From the NCBI GenBank assembly GCA_035544955.1, contig DASZZN010000030.1, positions 1 to 64,000 on the forward strand: a stretch of 64,000 nucleotides of DNA. Direction: 5' to 3'. This stretch comes from Candidatus Dormiibacterota bacterium (GTDB lineage Bacteria; Chloroflexota; Dormibacteria; CF-121). The position numbers were made by a program, and so were the translations under genes. The notes below the pieces were generated by a model. The model had not been told where the DNA came from, searched no databases, and saw only the letters and a program-made list of their open reading frames with translations. Position 1 is the first letter of the stretch. Each line of letters opens with the position of its first letter. Shown piece after piece: positions 42,459 to 51,006 of this stretch.

Positions 42459-42517
42459 TGCCCAAAAGGGCAGACTTGGTCAACTTTGTTGACTCCGTGT
42501 GGCGGCGTGGCTAACGT
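42459..42517 (+). promoter_or_regulatory. Putative promoter with overlapping palindromic operators
   Basis: TTGACT (42489-42494), 17-base spacer, TAACGT (42512-42517) resembles a sigma-70-type promoter. A perfect inverted repeat gtcaac-ttt-gttgac (42479-42493) overlaps the -35 element, and a second one, tgccc-aaaa-gggca (42459-42472), lies just upstream. The Cys-rich gene starts 46 bases after the -10. The rest of 42254-42562 holds no visible gene. Confidence 0.5.
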
Positions 42518-42562
42518 CCTGACTCAAGAGTCTTCTGCTTCTCCCTTGGAAAGGAGACCGTC

Positions 42563-45103
42563 TTGGGCTGGTCGGAACGCTGGTTCGAGAGCATGTCGCG
42601 AACCCTGGCGACACCCCGTTCGCGTCGAAGCGTGTTGGCCGGGCTCGCCGTCAGCTCGGTCGCCTCTCTGGTGCCGGTCTCCGCCGAGGCAACGGGCGAC
42701 CCGGGGGACAAGGGGAATCATGGTCAGTGCAAGAAGGAAGACGAGGACGCCTGCTGCGTCGACACCAAACGGGATCCGGCCAACTGTGGGCACTGCGGCC
42801 ATGCCTGCTCAGCCGGCCAGATCTGCAGCAGTGGGAAATGCGCCTGTGTAGCCGGCCAGGCGCTCTGCGGGACCCAGTGCATCAGCGTCATGAGCGACAA
42901 TCAAAACTGCGGCGGCTGCGGCCACGTTTGTCCCGCTGGCACCGGGTGTCTCCAGGGGAATTGTGTGGTCAGCTGCCCGGTCGGAGAGACCAACTGCAAC
43001 GGGCTGTGTTCTAACAACCAGAACGACCCGCTGAACTGCGGTGCCTGTGGCAGGGCCTGCTCGGCCGGCTTCATGTGCTCAGCGGGGACCTGCGTCCTCA
43101 GCTGTCCCGCCGGTGAAACGACCTGCGGCAACTCGTGTGTCGATCTCACTCGGGACAGCAGCAATTGCGGGGCCTGCGGGACCGCTTGCCCCACGGGGTA
43201 TGCCTGCGTCAGCGGCGCCTGCCAGATCGCCTGCGTTGCCGGCGAAACCGCCTGTACCAGCGCGAGTGGAACCCACAAGTGCACTGACCTGTCCAGCGAC
43301 AACGCGAACTGCGGGGCGTGCAACCACGCCTGCGGCGCCGGCACGGCCTGCGTCAATGGCGCGTGTTCCTACACGTGCCCACCCGGGTCGACGCTCTGCG
43401 GCACGCTCTGCGTCGAGACGGCGACAGACAATGCCAACTGCGGCAGCTGCGGCCAGGCATGTCCGACGGGGACGGCCTGCGCGGGCGGCCAGTGTGTGGC
43501 GGGTTGCCCATCCGGGTCGCCGCTCTGCGGCGGAACCTGCGCCGATACTCTGACGGATAACGCCAACTGCGGCGGCTGCGGAAAGACCTGCCCGGCTGGC
43601 ACTGCCTGCTCCGGCGGAGCCTGCGTGACCACCTGCGGGGCCGGCGAGACCAACTGCAGCGGCCACTGCGTCGATACCACGAGCGACCCGAACAACTGCG
43701 GAAGCTGTGGCCATGCGTGTGCGACCAACCAGTTCTGCCGCGGCGGCACGTGTCTATCGGGAACCTGTCCCGAGGGTCAGACGACCTGCAACGGGACGTG
43801 CGTCAACACCCAAATCGACGCCGCCAACTGTGGTAGCTGCGGCCATGCTTGCCCCAGTGGCCAGACCTGCGTGAACGGGGCCTGCGCCTGCCCGAGCGGC
43901 CAGCTGATGTGCGCCGGAACCTGCGTCAACAGCCAGACGGATAACGCCAACTGCGGCGCCTGCGGCCACGCCTGCACGGGTGGCCAGCAGTGCGTCGCTG
44001 GGACCTGCCAGCTCACTTGCTCGCCGGCCTGCGCCAGTGGCCAGACCTGTTGCAACGGGACGTGCGTCGACGTTCAAACCAGCCACGACAACTGCAGTGC
44101 TTGTGGCAAAGCCTGCGGACCCAATGAGATCTGCCAGGGCGGTGCCTGCAGTTGCGTCAATAACGCGGCCTGCCAGATTTGTTTCGCCGGCTCCTGCTCC
44201 CCGACCGGCACATCGGTCTGCTGCCCGGTAGGCGGGACGTGCGTCCCCGGGATCGCGGGGTTCCCGGACTCCTGCACCTGCTATCCGGCCAATGCCGTCT
44301 GCCCGGTTAACGGAAAGCCGACGTGCGTCGACACGACCAGCGATGTCAACAACTGCGGTAGCTGCGGCCACGCCTGTTCGAGCGGCCAGGTCTGCCAGGG
44401 TAGCGCGTGCATCGGCTGCCCGACCGGCCAGACGGCCTGCAATGGGACCTGCCTCAACGCGCAAACCGACGTGAACAACTGCGGCGCCTGCGGTCACGCC
44501 TGTGCGAGCGGCCAGGACTGCGTCGCCGGGACCTGCCAGTTCACCTGTTCGCCGGCGTGCGCCAGTGGCCAGAGCTGCTGCAACGGGACGTGCCGCGACC
44601 TTCAATCCAACCACGACAATTGCGGCAGCTGCGGCCACGCCTGCGGCCAGTACGAGGTCTGCCAGAACGGGACGTGTGCCTGCGGCAATACCCAGACCTG
44701 CGACTTCTGCGCCGAATTCACTTGTGGCTTTGGCTGTCAGCCCGTTCAAGGGCTGCAACAGATGTGTTGCCCCGTCGGAGCGACCTGCAGCATCAGGACA
44801 GACCAGGGTTCGGGCAAGATCTGCTTCCAGGGATGCATTTGCCCGAGCACCGCGCCGACGGTCTGCAGTACCGGCAACGGCTTCCCGACGTGCGTCAATC
44901 TCCAGACGAACAACAACAACTGCGGGAGTTGCGGCACAGTCTGCGGGACTGGCCAGTCGTGCACCCAGGGTGTGTGTTGCCCGAACGGCTTTGCGGCTTG
45001 CGGCACCACCTGCGTCAACTTCCAGTCGGATCCGAGTAACTGCGGCGGATGCGGGATCATCTGCGTGTCGCCGCAGCAATGCGTCGGAGGGACGTGCCTG
45101 TGA
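42563..45103 (+). CDS. Tat-exported Cys-rich repeat protein (STIG1-like repeats)
   Basis: An 846-residue protein. The N-terminus has a twin-arginine signal ('SRRSVLAGLAVSSVASLVPV') ending near residue 40. Then come about 16 repeats of 40-50 residues built on D-x-x-NCG-x-CG-x-x-C, each with about eight Cys, for example 'DPANCGHCGHACSAGQIC'. The pattern resembles STIG1/myxobacterial Cys-rich repeats. Secreted and disulfide-bonded, it could be an adhesin or matrix protein; function unknown. TTG 42563 has a good site (aaaggag, seven bases upstream). The next gene, a thioredoxin-like protein, overlaps by four bases, which suggests help with folding. Confidence 0.75.
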   Translation: MGWSERWFESMSRTLATPRSRRSVLAGLAVSSVASLVPVSAEATGDPGDKGNHGQCKKEDEDACCVDTKRDPANCGHCGHACSAGQICSSGKCACVAGQALCGTQCISVMSDNQNCGGCGHVCPAGTGCLQGNCVVSCPVGETNCNGLCSNNQNDPLNCGACGRACSAGFMCSAGTCVLSCPAGETTCGNSCVDLTRDSSNCGACGTACPTGYACVSGACQIACVAGETACTSASGTHKCTDLSSDNANCGACNHACGAGTACVNGACSYTCPPGSTLCGTLCVETATDNANCGSCGQACPTGTACAGGQCVAGCPSGSPLCGGTCADTLTDNANCGGCGKTCPAGTACSGGACVTTCGAGETNCSGHCVDTTSDPNNCGSCGHACATNQFCRGGTCLSGTCPEGQTTCNGTCVNTQIDAANCGSCGHACPSGQTCVNGACACPSGQLMCAGTCVNSQTDNANCGACGHACTGGQQCVAGTCQLTCSPACASGQTCCNGTCVDVQTSHDNCSACGKACGPNEICQGGACSCVNNAACQICFAGSCSPTGTSVCCPVGGTCVPGIAGFPDSCTCYPANAVCPVNGKPTCVDTTSDVNNCGSCGHACSSGQVCQGSACIGCPTGQTACNGTCLNAQTDVNNCGACGHACASGQDCVAGTCQFTCSPACASGQSCCNGTCRDLQSNHDNCGSCGHACGQYEVCQNGTCACGNTQTCDFCAEFTCGFGCQPVQGLQQMCCPVGATCSIRTDQGSGKICFQGCICPSTAPTVCSTGNGFPTCVNLQTNNNNCGSCGTVCGTGQSCTQGVCCPNGFAACGTTCVNFQSDPSNCGGCGIICVSPQQCVGGTCL

Positions 45104-46269
45104 CGGTCGCCCTTGTCGTTGGACTGATTCTGGCCTGGGCGACCGTCGCCTTCATCGGCTGGCTGCTTTACCTTACGGTGCGGCAGCAGGGCCGTGTCCT
45201 GATCGCCCACGAGGAGATCCGGACCCGCCTGGCCAACGCCGAAGCGGCGGTGCAACGGCTTGCCGACCGGCCGGTTCCCGTCCCTGTGCCTGCCATCGCG
45301 CCTCAGCCGGCTGCTGCCGCGCCGCCTCCGACCCTCGTCCTGGGTACTCCTGCGCCCGACTTCCGGCTGCCCGATCTGAAAGGCCGCTTCCGCACGCTCG
45401 CCGACTATCACGGCATGCCCTCGGTGCTCGTCTTCTTCAATCCCGACTGCGGCTTCTGCACGCAGCTGGCGCCCAAGCTTGGCGAGCTTTCGGAGTCTGC
45501 GCCTCAGCTGGTCGTGATGAGCCGCGGCGACAAGCAGGTCAACAAACAGCTGGCGCGTACGCACCACTGGAAGGGCGACGTCCTGCTCGAGCCGAACTGG
45601 GACGTTGCCTCGAGCTACCGAACCAATGCGACGCCAACCGGCTATCTCATCGATGCCGAGGGGCGCATTGCCAGCACGCTGGCCGTTGGCGTCGATGGCG
45701 TCATGACGCTGACGAGGATGCTGAACGGCGGCGGCAATGGCAAGACTCATGAGCCCGCCGCCGACTTAACCGCGGAAGGGCTCAGCCAGAAGCAGGATGC
45801 CGCGGTCGAGAAGGCAAAGGCGGCGGGCCTGTCGATTACCGACAGCAAGTTGCAGCGAGACGGCCTGCCGGCAGGGACAGAGGCGCCGAACTTCACGCTT
45901 CCCGATCTTGCCGGCCGCAAGCGGACGCTCGCCGACTTCCGCGGCAAGCGCACGTTACTCGTGTTCTCCGACCCGGACTGTGGTCCCTGTCAGACGCTCG
46001 CGCCCTCGCTTGCGCAGCTCCATGAGGCGCACCAAGGCAATAACCTCGTCGTGCTGATGGTGAGCAAAGGCGACCTCGAGGCAAACCGGCAAAAAGCGAG
46101 GGAGCACGGCTTCAACTTCCCAGTCGTGCTGCAGCGCAACTGGGAGGTTTCGAAGGACTACGCCATGTTCGCGACGCCGGTCGGCTACCTGATCGACGAG
46201 CGCGGCGTGATCGCCCGGGACGTGGCGGTCGGTGGCGATGCCATTTTGCGCCTGGTCAGCGCGGGGTAG
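45100..46269 (+). CDS. Membrane-anchored tandem thioredoxin-like protein (MauD/TlpA-like)
   Basis: A 389-residue protein with one N-terminal membrane helix ('VALVVGLILAWATVAFIGWL') and two AhpC/TlpA-type thioredoxin domains. The first has 'LVFFNPDCGFCTQLAPKLG' and the second 'LLVFSDPDCGPCQTLAPSLA', both with intact CxxC and a later cis-Pro ('NATPTGYLID', 'FATPVGYLID'). The layout is like MauD, which supports disulfide formation in the Cys-rich, exported light chain of methylamine dehydrogenase. GTG 45100 overlaps the preceding stop (GTGA) and has GGAGG nine bases upstream. It probably forms or shuffles disulfides in the protein encoded upstream. Confidence 0.83.
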   Translation: MTVALVVGLILAWATVAFIGWLLYLTVRQQGRVLIAHEEIRTRLANAEAAVQRLADRPVPVPVPAIAPQPAAAAPPPTLVLGTPAPDFRLPDLKGRFRTLADYHGMPSVLVFFNPDCGFCTQLAPKLGELSESAPQLVVMSRGDKQVNKQLARTHHWKGDVLLEPNWDVASSYRTNATPTGYLIDAEGRIASTLAVGVDGVMTLTRMLNGGGNGKTHEPAADLTAEGLSQKQDAAVEKAKAAGLSITDSKLQRDGLPAGTEAPNFTLPDLAGRKRTLADFRGKRTLLVFSDPDCGPCQTLAPSLAQLHEAHQGNNLVVLMVSKGDLEANRQKAREHGFNFPVVLQRNWEVSKDYAMFATPVGYLIDERGVIARDVAVGGDAILRLVSAG

Positions 46270-46687
46270 CGGGAGCCGAGGCGAGGAGGCGAACCCGCAG
46301 GTTCAGGCTTTTCAGATGGGTCCCGTCGCCAAGGATTTCGATGCTGTACCGAGCCGCACGCGGCAGCGGCAAGTGTGGGATGGCGAAGGTGACCAGCAGA
46401 GGGATGTCCCAACCCAGGGGCAAATCCTCCGGGGTGCCTGGCTGGAAATGCCCGTGCAGCCGAAGCAGCTCACCGCCGTCCTCGTCCAGGACGCGAACTT
46501 CGACCGCATGCTGGCGGTCGGCTTCCGTACGGTGAAACAGCAGGCGGATCGCGACCGCCCCATGAAGGGCGGCCGGCAGCTGAGGCGCCGTCACCGTATC
46601 GAATCCGCCGCCAAGGACAAACGCCAGGCCATCACGGATTTGGACGGCTTCCGCCATCATCGCCCAATCGAGCTGCATCGCAGCCAT
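46256..46687 (-). CDS. DUF6941 family protein
   Basis: A 143-residue protein. 'MQLDWAMMAEAVQIRDGLAF' and 'VLGGGFDTVTAPQLP' followed by 'IRLLFHRTEADRQHAVEVRV' match the small DUF6941 family of predicted beta-sandwich proteins with no known function. The alternative start ATG 46678 gives the family's usual first residues. Its 3' end overlaps the preceding + strand gene by 14 bases. It is convergent to the Cys-rich/thioredoxin pair and divergent from tatA, so whether it belongs with them is unclear. Confidence 0.7.
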   Translation of the reverse strand: MAAMQLDWAMMAEAVQIRDGLAFVLGGGFDTVTAPQLPAALHGAVAIRLLFHRTEADRQHAVEVRVLDEDGGELLRLHGHFQPGTPEDLPLGWDIPLLVTFAIPHLPLPRAARYSIEILGDGTHLKSLNLRVRLLASAPATPR

Positions 46688-46737
46688 AGTTATATACGAC
46701 CGAAGATCAAGGCGCCGGAGCGCTAAGGAGGGAAGAG

Positions 46738-46917
46738 ATGTTCGGACTCGGCCACGCGTGGATCATCCTGGTACTTCTACTCGCGATCGTCTTGATTGTC
46801 ATCGGACCCGGCAAGCTGTCGCAGCTGGGAGGAGCGCTCGGCCAGTCGCTCAAGGAATTTCGCAAGTCGCAAAGCGAGTCGCCGCCGGCTGGGGAGCCAC
46901 CCAAGCCCACCGAGTAG
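46738..46917 (+). CDS. tatA: Sec-independent translocase subunit TatA/TatE
   Basis: A 59-residue protein. A short N-terminus 'MFGLGHAWIILVLLLAIVLI' forms the membrane helix, then comes the hinge 'VIGPGKLSQLGGALGQSLKE' with the conserved F-G-x(n)-G-P-x-K-L pattern and the amphipathic helix. A charged, Pro-rich tail ends it. TatA forms the pore-forming part of the twin-arginine translocase, which exports folded proteins. An excellent ribosome site (aaggagggaagag) precedes ATG. tatC is not in the window. Two likely Tat substrates are encoded at 13189 and 42563, so the neighbourhood with the Cys-rich protein seems meaningful. Confidence 0.88.
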   Translation: MFGLGHAWIILVLLLAIVLIVIGPGKLSQLGGALGQSLKEFRKSQSESPPAGEPPKPTE

Positions 46918-47045
46918 AGTCGAGGAAGACGACTGAAGGTGCTCCCTGCTGGGGGGTTGGGGCCTTTGGGACAGGTGAATCTGCCCGAAAGACTGGCCGG
47001 ACGCTGCCTGCGCTAGGAAGCCCGGGGCCAACAGACTGCTAGCAG

Positions 47046-50000
47046 GTGGCTGAAGCCACGAAGGACGTCAAGCCTAGCGAAACGACACGCCCGGAGGCGG
47101 CCGTTTCACGTGCCCAGAATGGCGACGCTCCGGAACTTGATGTCTCGCGATCCTGGACGAACGATGGCCTGACGGCCGTTCTCGATCAACCGGCACCGAG
47201 CGCGGTTCCGAGTTCTCGTTCGGGTCCCGTTCCTGGGCTAACGGCGGCCATGATCATGCGCCTGCAGGCCACCTCGGGGAATGCCGCCGTCGCCGAATGG
47301 CTCCAGAACCAGCGTGCGGCCCAGCCCGCCTCGGCCCTGGCGTCGGTCGCGAGTGCGGCCACCATCGCCCCGCCGTTGAAGCCGGAGGCGCTCGCGCCGG
47401 GGCCCGACGTCGAGAAACCCGTAGCAGGTCCGCGGCCGGCACCGATGCCCGCTCAAGCGCCGGCGCGGCCCGTGGTCACGCCTGCCGCGCCGCCTCCCGC
47501 TGGGCCCGTCCCAATTCCGTACCCGGCGACGCTCGAGGCCGCGCCGGCGCTCGAGGCTCCGACAACCGAAGGCGAAACCGAGACCGCGGCGGCCCCGCCG
47601 CCCGCCGGCGCGAGTGACGACGAGCTCGAACACCTCGACAGCACCATCGACCAGGGTCAAAGCCCGCAAGCTGGCGCTCCCGCGGAGGGGGAGGGAATTA
47701 GTGCCGTTCCAGAGGCGGCGGCTGCCCCACCAGCGGAGGCGACTGACGTCGCAGAAGGAGAGGAAAAGGCGCCGGCAGCGGGGGCGGCTGAGACCGCCGA
47801 CGAGATGCCGCCAGCACTCCATGCCGAGGCAGCTCCTGGGCCCGAGCCTGCAGCCGCAGCGCTAGAGCCGCCCGAGATCCCCATTCCAGCCGAGCAGCAA
47901 GCCGCCGAGGCGTCAGGCCCAAGTGCAGCCGAAGCCTCCACCGAGGCTCCGGATCAAGGGTCGGCTCCCGCCGTCGAGGCGCAGGCGGCAACGGCGCAAG
48001 AAGATGAGGCCCTACCCGCCGGCGAAGGCGATGTCAAGCAGGGTGCGAACGCCGACGTCGAGGCGATTGGTGCTCAAGGCGGCAATGATGACGCAGCCGC
48101 CGCCGAGGCGGGAGGAGGTGGTGGCGGTGGAGGCGGATCGCCAATCCCCGCACGACCGGAACCGGAAGTCCCGAACTTGTCGCAGCAGGATCCGGTCCAT
48201 GCGATGAGTGCCGCGGCAGCATTGCCGCCGGCGCAGATGGTCGCCGCCATGTCAGGCGTGGCGGCCGCCGGTTCCCACGCCGTGGCCGAGGAGCGCGCCG
48301 CGCTCGCGAAGCAACCGCCCCGAAGGACTCCATCACTCGCCGTCGAGCCCACACGGGTGCCGCCCAACGGTCATGCCGTCCTATCTCCATCGCCCTCTGG
48401 GGGAGGGTCGGGGAGGGGGCTGGAAGACGCCGGTCCCGATGGCCAGCAGCTCCAACAACACAAGGCACAGCTCGATACCACGGTCGGGCAGACGCAGGTC
48501 GCCGGGGCTCGTGAAGCCGCCGCCCCAATGGGCGAGGACGCGATTGCACCGAGTGAGGCGCCGGGGAATGTCGCAGCCGAGGTGCCTGCGGCCGAGGCTC
48601 CCACCCTGCCCTCCCCCGCGAGCGGGGAAGGGAAATCGGCCGAGGAGGAGGCAGCCTCAATCGTCGCGCAACAGGAAAAGGGACCCGAGATTCGCGCCGC
48701 GGCGGCCGAAGGCACCGCGGCCATGGCGCAGCACCGCCAGGAGCACACCGCGCGCGTCGAGGAAGAGCGGGTGTCCTCCGAGAAGCAGATGGATGCGGTC
48801 GAGCGTCAACATTCAACGCAGCTCTCCGACGAGCGCGCCCGCGCGCAGTCGGCAGTGACTGAACAGCGGTCGCAATGGACCGGCCAACAGCGCGAGGTCG
48901 CCGAACAGTCCCGTACCGAGGCGGAAGGCGTGACGCAGCAGGCGGCAGAGACGGTGGTCCAGGAGCGGACCCAAGCGCAGGAGCAAGCCGCGGAGGCGCA
49001 GCGTAAGGGCGAAGCCGAGGCGGCCGCGGCACGCAAGCAGGCCGACGAGCAGGCGGCCAAAGAGAAACAGAAGTCGCAGTCGGGTGGGATCTTTGGCGCG
49101 ATCGGGTCGGCGGTCAGCGCCGTCGGCTCAGCGATCGCCAAGGGCGTCACGGCGATCTACGAGGGCGCGAAGGCGCTCGCGAAGGCCGCGATCGACAAAG
49201 CCATGCAGGTCGCGACCGCCGTTTTCGAGAAGGCGCGCGCGGCGATCGCCGGCGTCGTCAACCTTGCCGTTTCGGGCCTCAGCGCGATCGGGAACCGCCT
49301 GACCTCGGCGTTCAGCGCCATTCGCGATCGCTTCGTCGGCGCGATCAAGGCCGTCGTGACGGCGGCGCGCGAGGCGGCCAACCGGATCGCGCATGCGCTG
49401 GTCGTGAGCGTCAAGGCGACGCTGAATCTCTATGCCCGCGCGCTGCACGCGGCGGCGGGCCTCCTCGAGAAGGCCTTCCATGCCGTGGTCGATAAGGTCA
49501 AAGCCGTGGTCGAGGGGGCCATCAACTTCGCGAAGAGCGCGCTGGCGGCGTTCGGCACCTTTGTCGTGCTGATCAAGGACATCGCGGCCGGCCCGGGGCA
49601 ATGGATTCGCAACCTCGGCGCCGCTCTCATGGACGGCATCCGCAACCACCTGTGGGTCGCGATCAAGACCGCGGTGTCGCAGTGGTTCAACGACAAGGTC
49701 GAGTCGGTGCTCGGCATGGGCCGCGCGGTCTGGAATCTCCTCACGCGCGGCGGAATCTCCATGGCCAAGGTCGGGCAGATGGCCTGGGAGGCCATTAAAG
49801 CCGCCATCCCGGGCGTGCTCATCGCGCTGTTGATCGAGAAGCTTGTGTCGATGATCATCCCGGCGGCCGGTGCGATCCTCGCGATCATCGAGGGGCTGCA
49901 GGCCGCGTGGGGCACGATCCAACGGATCCTCGCCGCCATCGAGAAGTTCGTCGCCTTCCTGTTGCTGGTCAAACTGGGCAATGCCGGGGCGGCGTTCGCT

Positions 50001-51002
50001 ACGGCCGTCGCCGCCGGGGCGGTGGCCGCCATCGACTTCGTCTCCAACTGGCTTCTGAAGCGGCTGCGCAAACCGGCGAGCGCGGTCGGCGGTCGCATCC
50101 GCGCGATCGCGCAAAAGATCGGCGAGAAGTTGAAGCTGATCGGGCAGGCCATCAAGAAGGGCGTCAAGACGGCCGCCGGCGCGGTGATGCGTGCCGTCAA
50201 GGCGGTCGGTCGAGGGCTGAAGAAGGGCGGAACGGTGCTTCTGAGCCGGATGGGTCGAGTGGGGAAGGCGCTCGGCAGCGGCTACGCCAAGATCAAGGCG
50301 CGGATTGCGAAGGCGACGGAAAAGCTTCGCGAAAAGTGGCGCAAGTGGCGCGAGAAGGCCAAGCGCACCAGGCTGGAGCGCGCGACTTTGGCCGTCGAAC
50401 GGCAGCTGATGCACGGAATCCCAGGGCCGTTGATGTCCTTGCGCATGGCGGCCATCAAACTCTGGTATCGCCTGTCGGAAATCCACGTCACGGATGCAGG
50501 CGACCACGCGCTCATCACGCTACGCGTGAACCCGACCAGGACCATCAGGGCGGGCATCAAGGTGCGGCCCGCCCACAGCGGCTACGCGAAGGTCATCTCC
50601 GTGTCGAGCAGCGGGACGCTCTCGAGCAGCAGCCGTCGCGTCATCGCCAAGGCGGTGGAGCTGTTCAAGATGGCCGTCGCGTTCTACATGAAGCAGGGCG
50701 TGACCGACGGGCCGGAGCTTGGCCGCAAGGCGGGTGCCCTCGCGGAGAACCTGCTGATCGAGTGGTCATTGGCGACCGGCGGCGTCAAGGATATTAACGT
50801 GGGTGCCGAGTTCCCATCCTTTGGTGGCGTTCCGCTGGGGCCGCCGCATGGAAAGATCTCCTCGGACGTGCGCTACTCGCGAGGTCGCGTCATCCTAGAC
50901 TTCAAGCTCACCGAGTACAAACGGCAATCGCAGCACACCGCCTTCATCAAGTTCGCGATCCAGAACGGCTATACCGTGGTCTACGTGTACGGGAAGATAT
51001 AG
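47046..51002 (+). CDS. Giant modular toxin-like protein with LQ..SGN.AV motif and C-terminal PD-(D/E)XK-like domain
   Basis: A 1318-residue protein. The N-terminus has 'MRLQATSGNAAVAEWLQ' (near residue 72), the motif of injection-system-associated proteins. Residues about 90-550 are Pro/Ala/Glu-rich and disordered, and include stretches encoded by the dispersed repeat. A coiled coil lies near 560-690, a long amphipathic and partly hydrophobic helical region near 690-1060, then a basic helix-rich part ('KLREKWRKWREKAKRTRLE'). The last 180 residues look like a nuclease: Glu-rich helix, D1274, then 'VILDFKLTEYK' (D1285-x-K1287). It plausibly crosses a membrane or travels in an injection particle and cleaves nucleic acid; both are inferred. 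GTG 47046 is the first usable start. Confidence 0.65.
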   Translation: MAEATKDVKPSETTRPEAAVSRAQNGDAPELDVSRSWTNDGLTAVLDQPAPSAVPSSRSGPVPGLTAAMIMRLQATSGNAAVAEWLQNQRAAQPASALASVASAATIAPPLKPEALAPGPDVEKPVAGPRPAPMPAQAPARPVVTPAAPPPAGPVPIPYPATLEAAPALEAPTTEGETETAAAPPPAGASDDELEHLDSTIDQGQSPQAGAPAEGEGISAVPEAAAAPPAEATDVAEGEEKAPAAGAAETADEMPPALHAEAAPGPEPAAAALEPPEIPIPAEQQAAEASGPSAAEASTEAPDQGSAPAVEAQAATAQEDEALPAGEGDVKQGANADVEAIGAQGGNDDAAAAEAGGGGGGGGGSPIPARPEPEVPNLSQQDPVHAMSAAAALPPAQMVAAMSGVAAAGSHAVAEERAALAKQPPRRTPSLAVEPTRVPPNGHAVLSPSPSGGGSGRGLEDAGPDGQQLQQHKAQLDTTVGQTQVAGAREAAAPMGEDAIAPSEAPGNVAAEVPAAEAPTLPSPASGEGKSAEEEAASIVAQQEKGPEIRAAAAEGTAAMAQHRQEHTARVEEERVSSEKQMDAVERQHSTQLSDERARAQSAVTEQRSQWTGQQREVAEQSRTEAEGVTQQAAETVVQERTQAQEQAAEAQRKGEAEAAAARKQADEQAAKEKQKSQSGGIFGAIGSAVSAVGSAIAKGVTAIYEGAKALAKAAIDKAMQVATAVFEKARAAIAGVVNLAVSGLSAIGNRLTSAFSAIRDRFVGAIKAVVTAAREAANRIAHALVVSVKATLNLYARALHAAAGLLEKAFHAVVDKVKAVVEGAINFAKSALAAFGTFVVLIKDIAAGPGQWIRNLGAALMDGIRNHLWVAIKTAVSQWFNDKVESVLGMGRAVWNLLTRGGISMAKVGQMAWEAIKAAIPGVLIALLIEKLVSMIIPAAGAILAIIEGLQAAWGTIQRILAAIEKFVAFLLLVKLGNAGAAFATAVAAGAVAAIDFVSNWLLKRLRKPASAVGGRIRAIAQKIGEKLKLIGQAIKKGVKTAAGAVMRAVKAVGRGLKKGGTVLLSRMGRVGKALGSGYAKIKARIAKATEKLREKWRKWREKAKRTRLERATLAVERQLMHGIPGPLMSLRMAAIKLWYRLSEIHVTDAGDHALITLRVNPTRTIRAGIKVRPAHSGYAKVISVSSSGTLSSSSRRVIAKAVELFKMAVAFYMKQGVTDGPELGRKAGALAENLLIEWSLATGGVKDINVGAEFPSFGGVPLGPPHGKISSDVRYSRGRVILDFKLTEYKRQSQHTAFIKFAIQNGYTVVYVYGKI
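48385..48638. repeat. Dispersed GC-rich palindromic repeats, copies 5 and 6 (inside the 47046 gene)
   Basis: Copy 5 (about 48388-48421, ccctctgggggagggtcggggaggg) and copy 6 (about 48598-48638, cccaccctgccctcccccgc ... gcggggaagggaaat) lie in the disordered region and are translated as 'SPSPSGGGSGRGLE' and 'TLPSPASGEGKS'. Copy 6 matches the intergenic copy at 34030 closely. A partial copy is at 47683-47700. Confidence 0.8.
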
Positions 51003-51006
51003 AGGC

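Noticed and set aside
43754-45079. 441-residue - strand frame opposite the Cys-rich repeats
   Set aside because: Its Ala/Gly/Arg repeats are only the shadow of the repeated Cys codons on the + strand.
42750-45100. Regular short repeats that could be mistaken for a CRISPR array
   Set aside because: The repeats are coding, diverged, and vary in spacing by multiples of three; no conserved identical direct repeat with unique spacers.
48110-48145. Gly codon run (ggtggcggtggaggcgga) as a slippage site
   Set aside because: Codons are mixed GGN rather than a homopolymer, the frame stays intact and it reads as a Gly linker.
49128-50507. 459-residue open frame on the - strand inside the giant toxin-like gene
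   Set aside because: Asp/Arg/Gly/His-rich low-complexity translation mirrors the sense-strand codon use; no family pattern, and the sense frame has clear domain structure.
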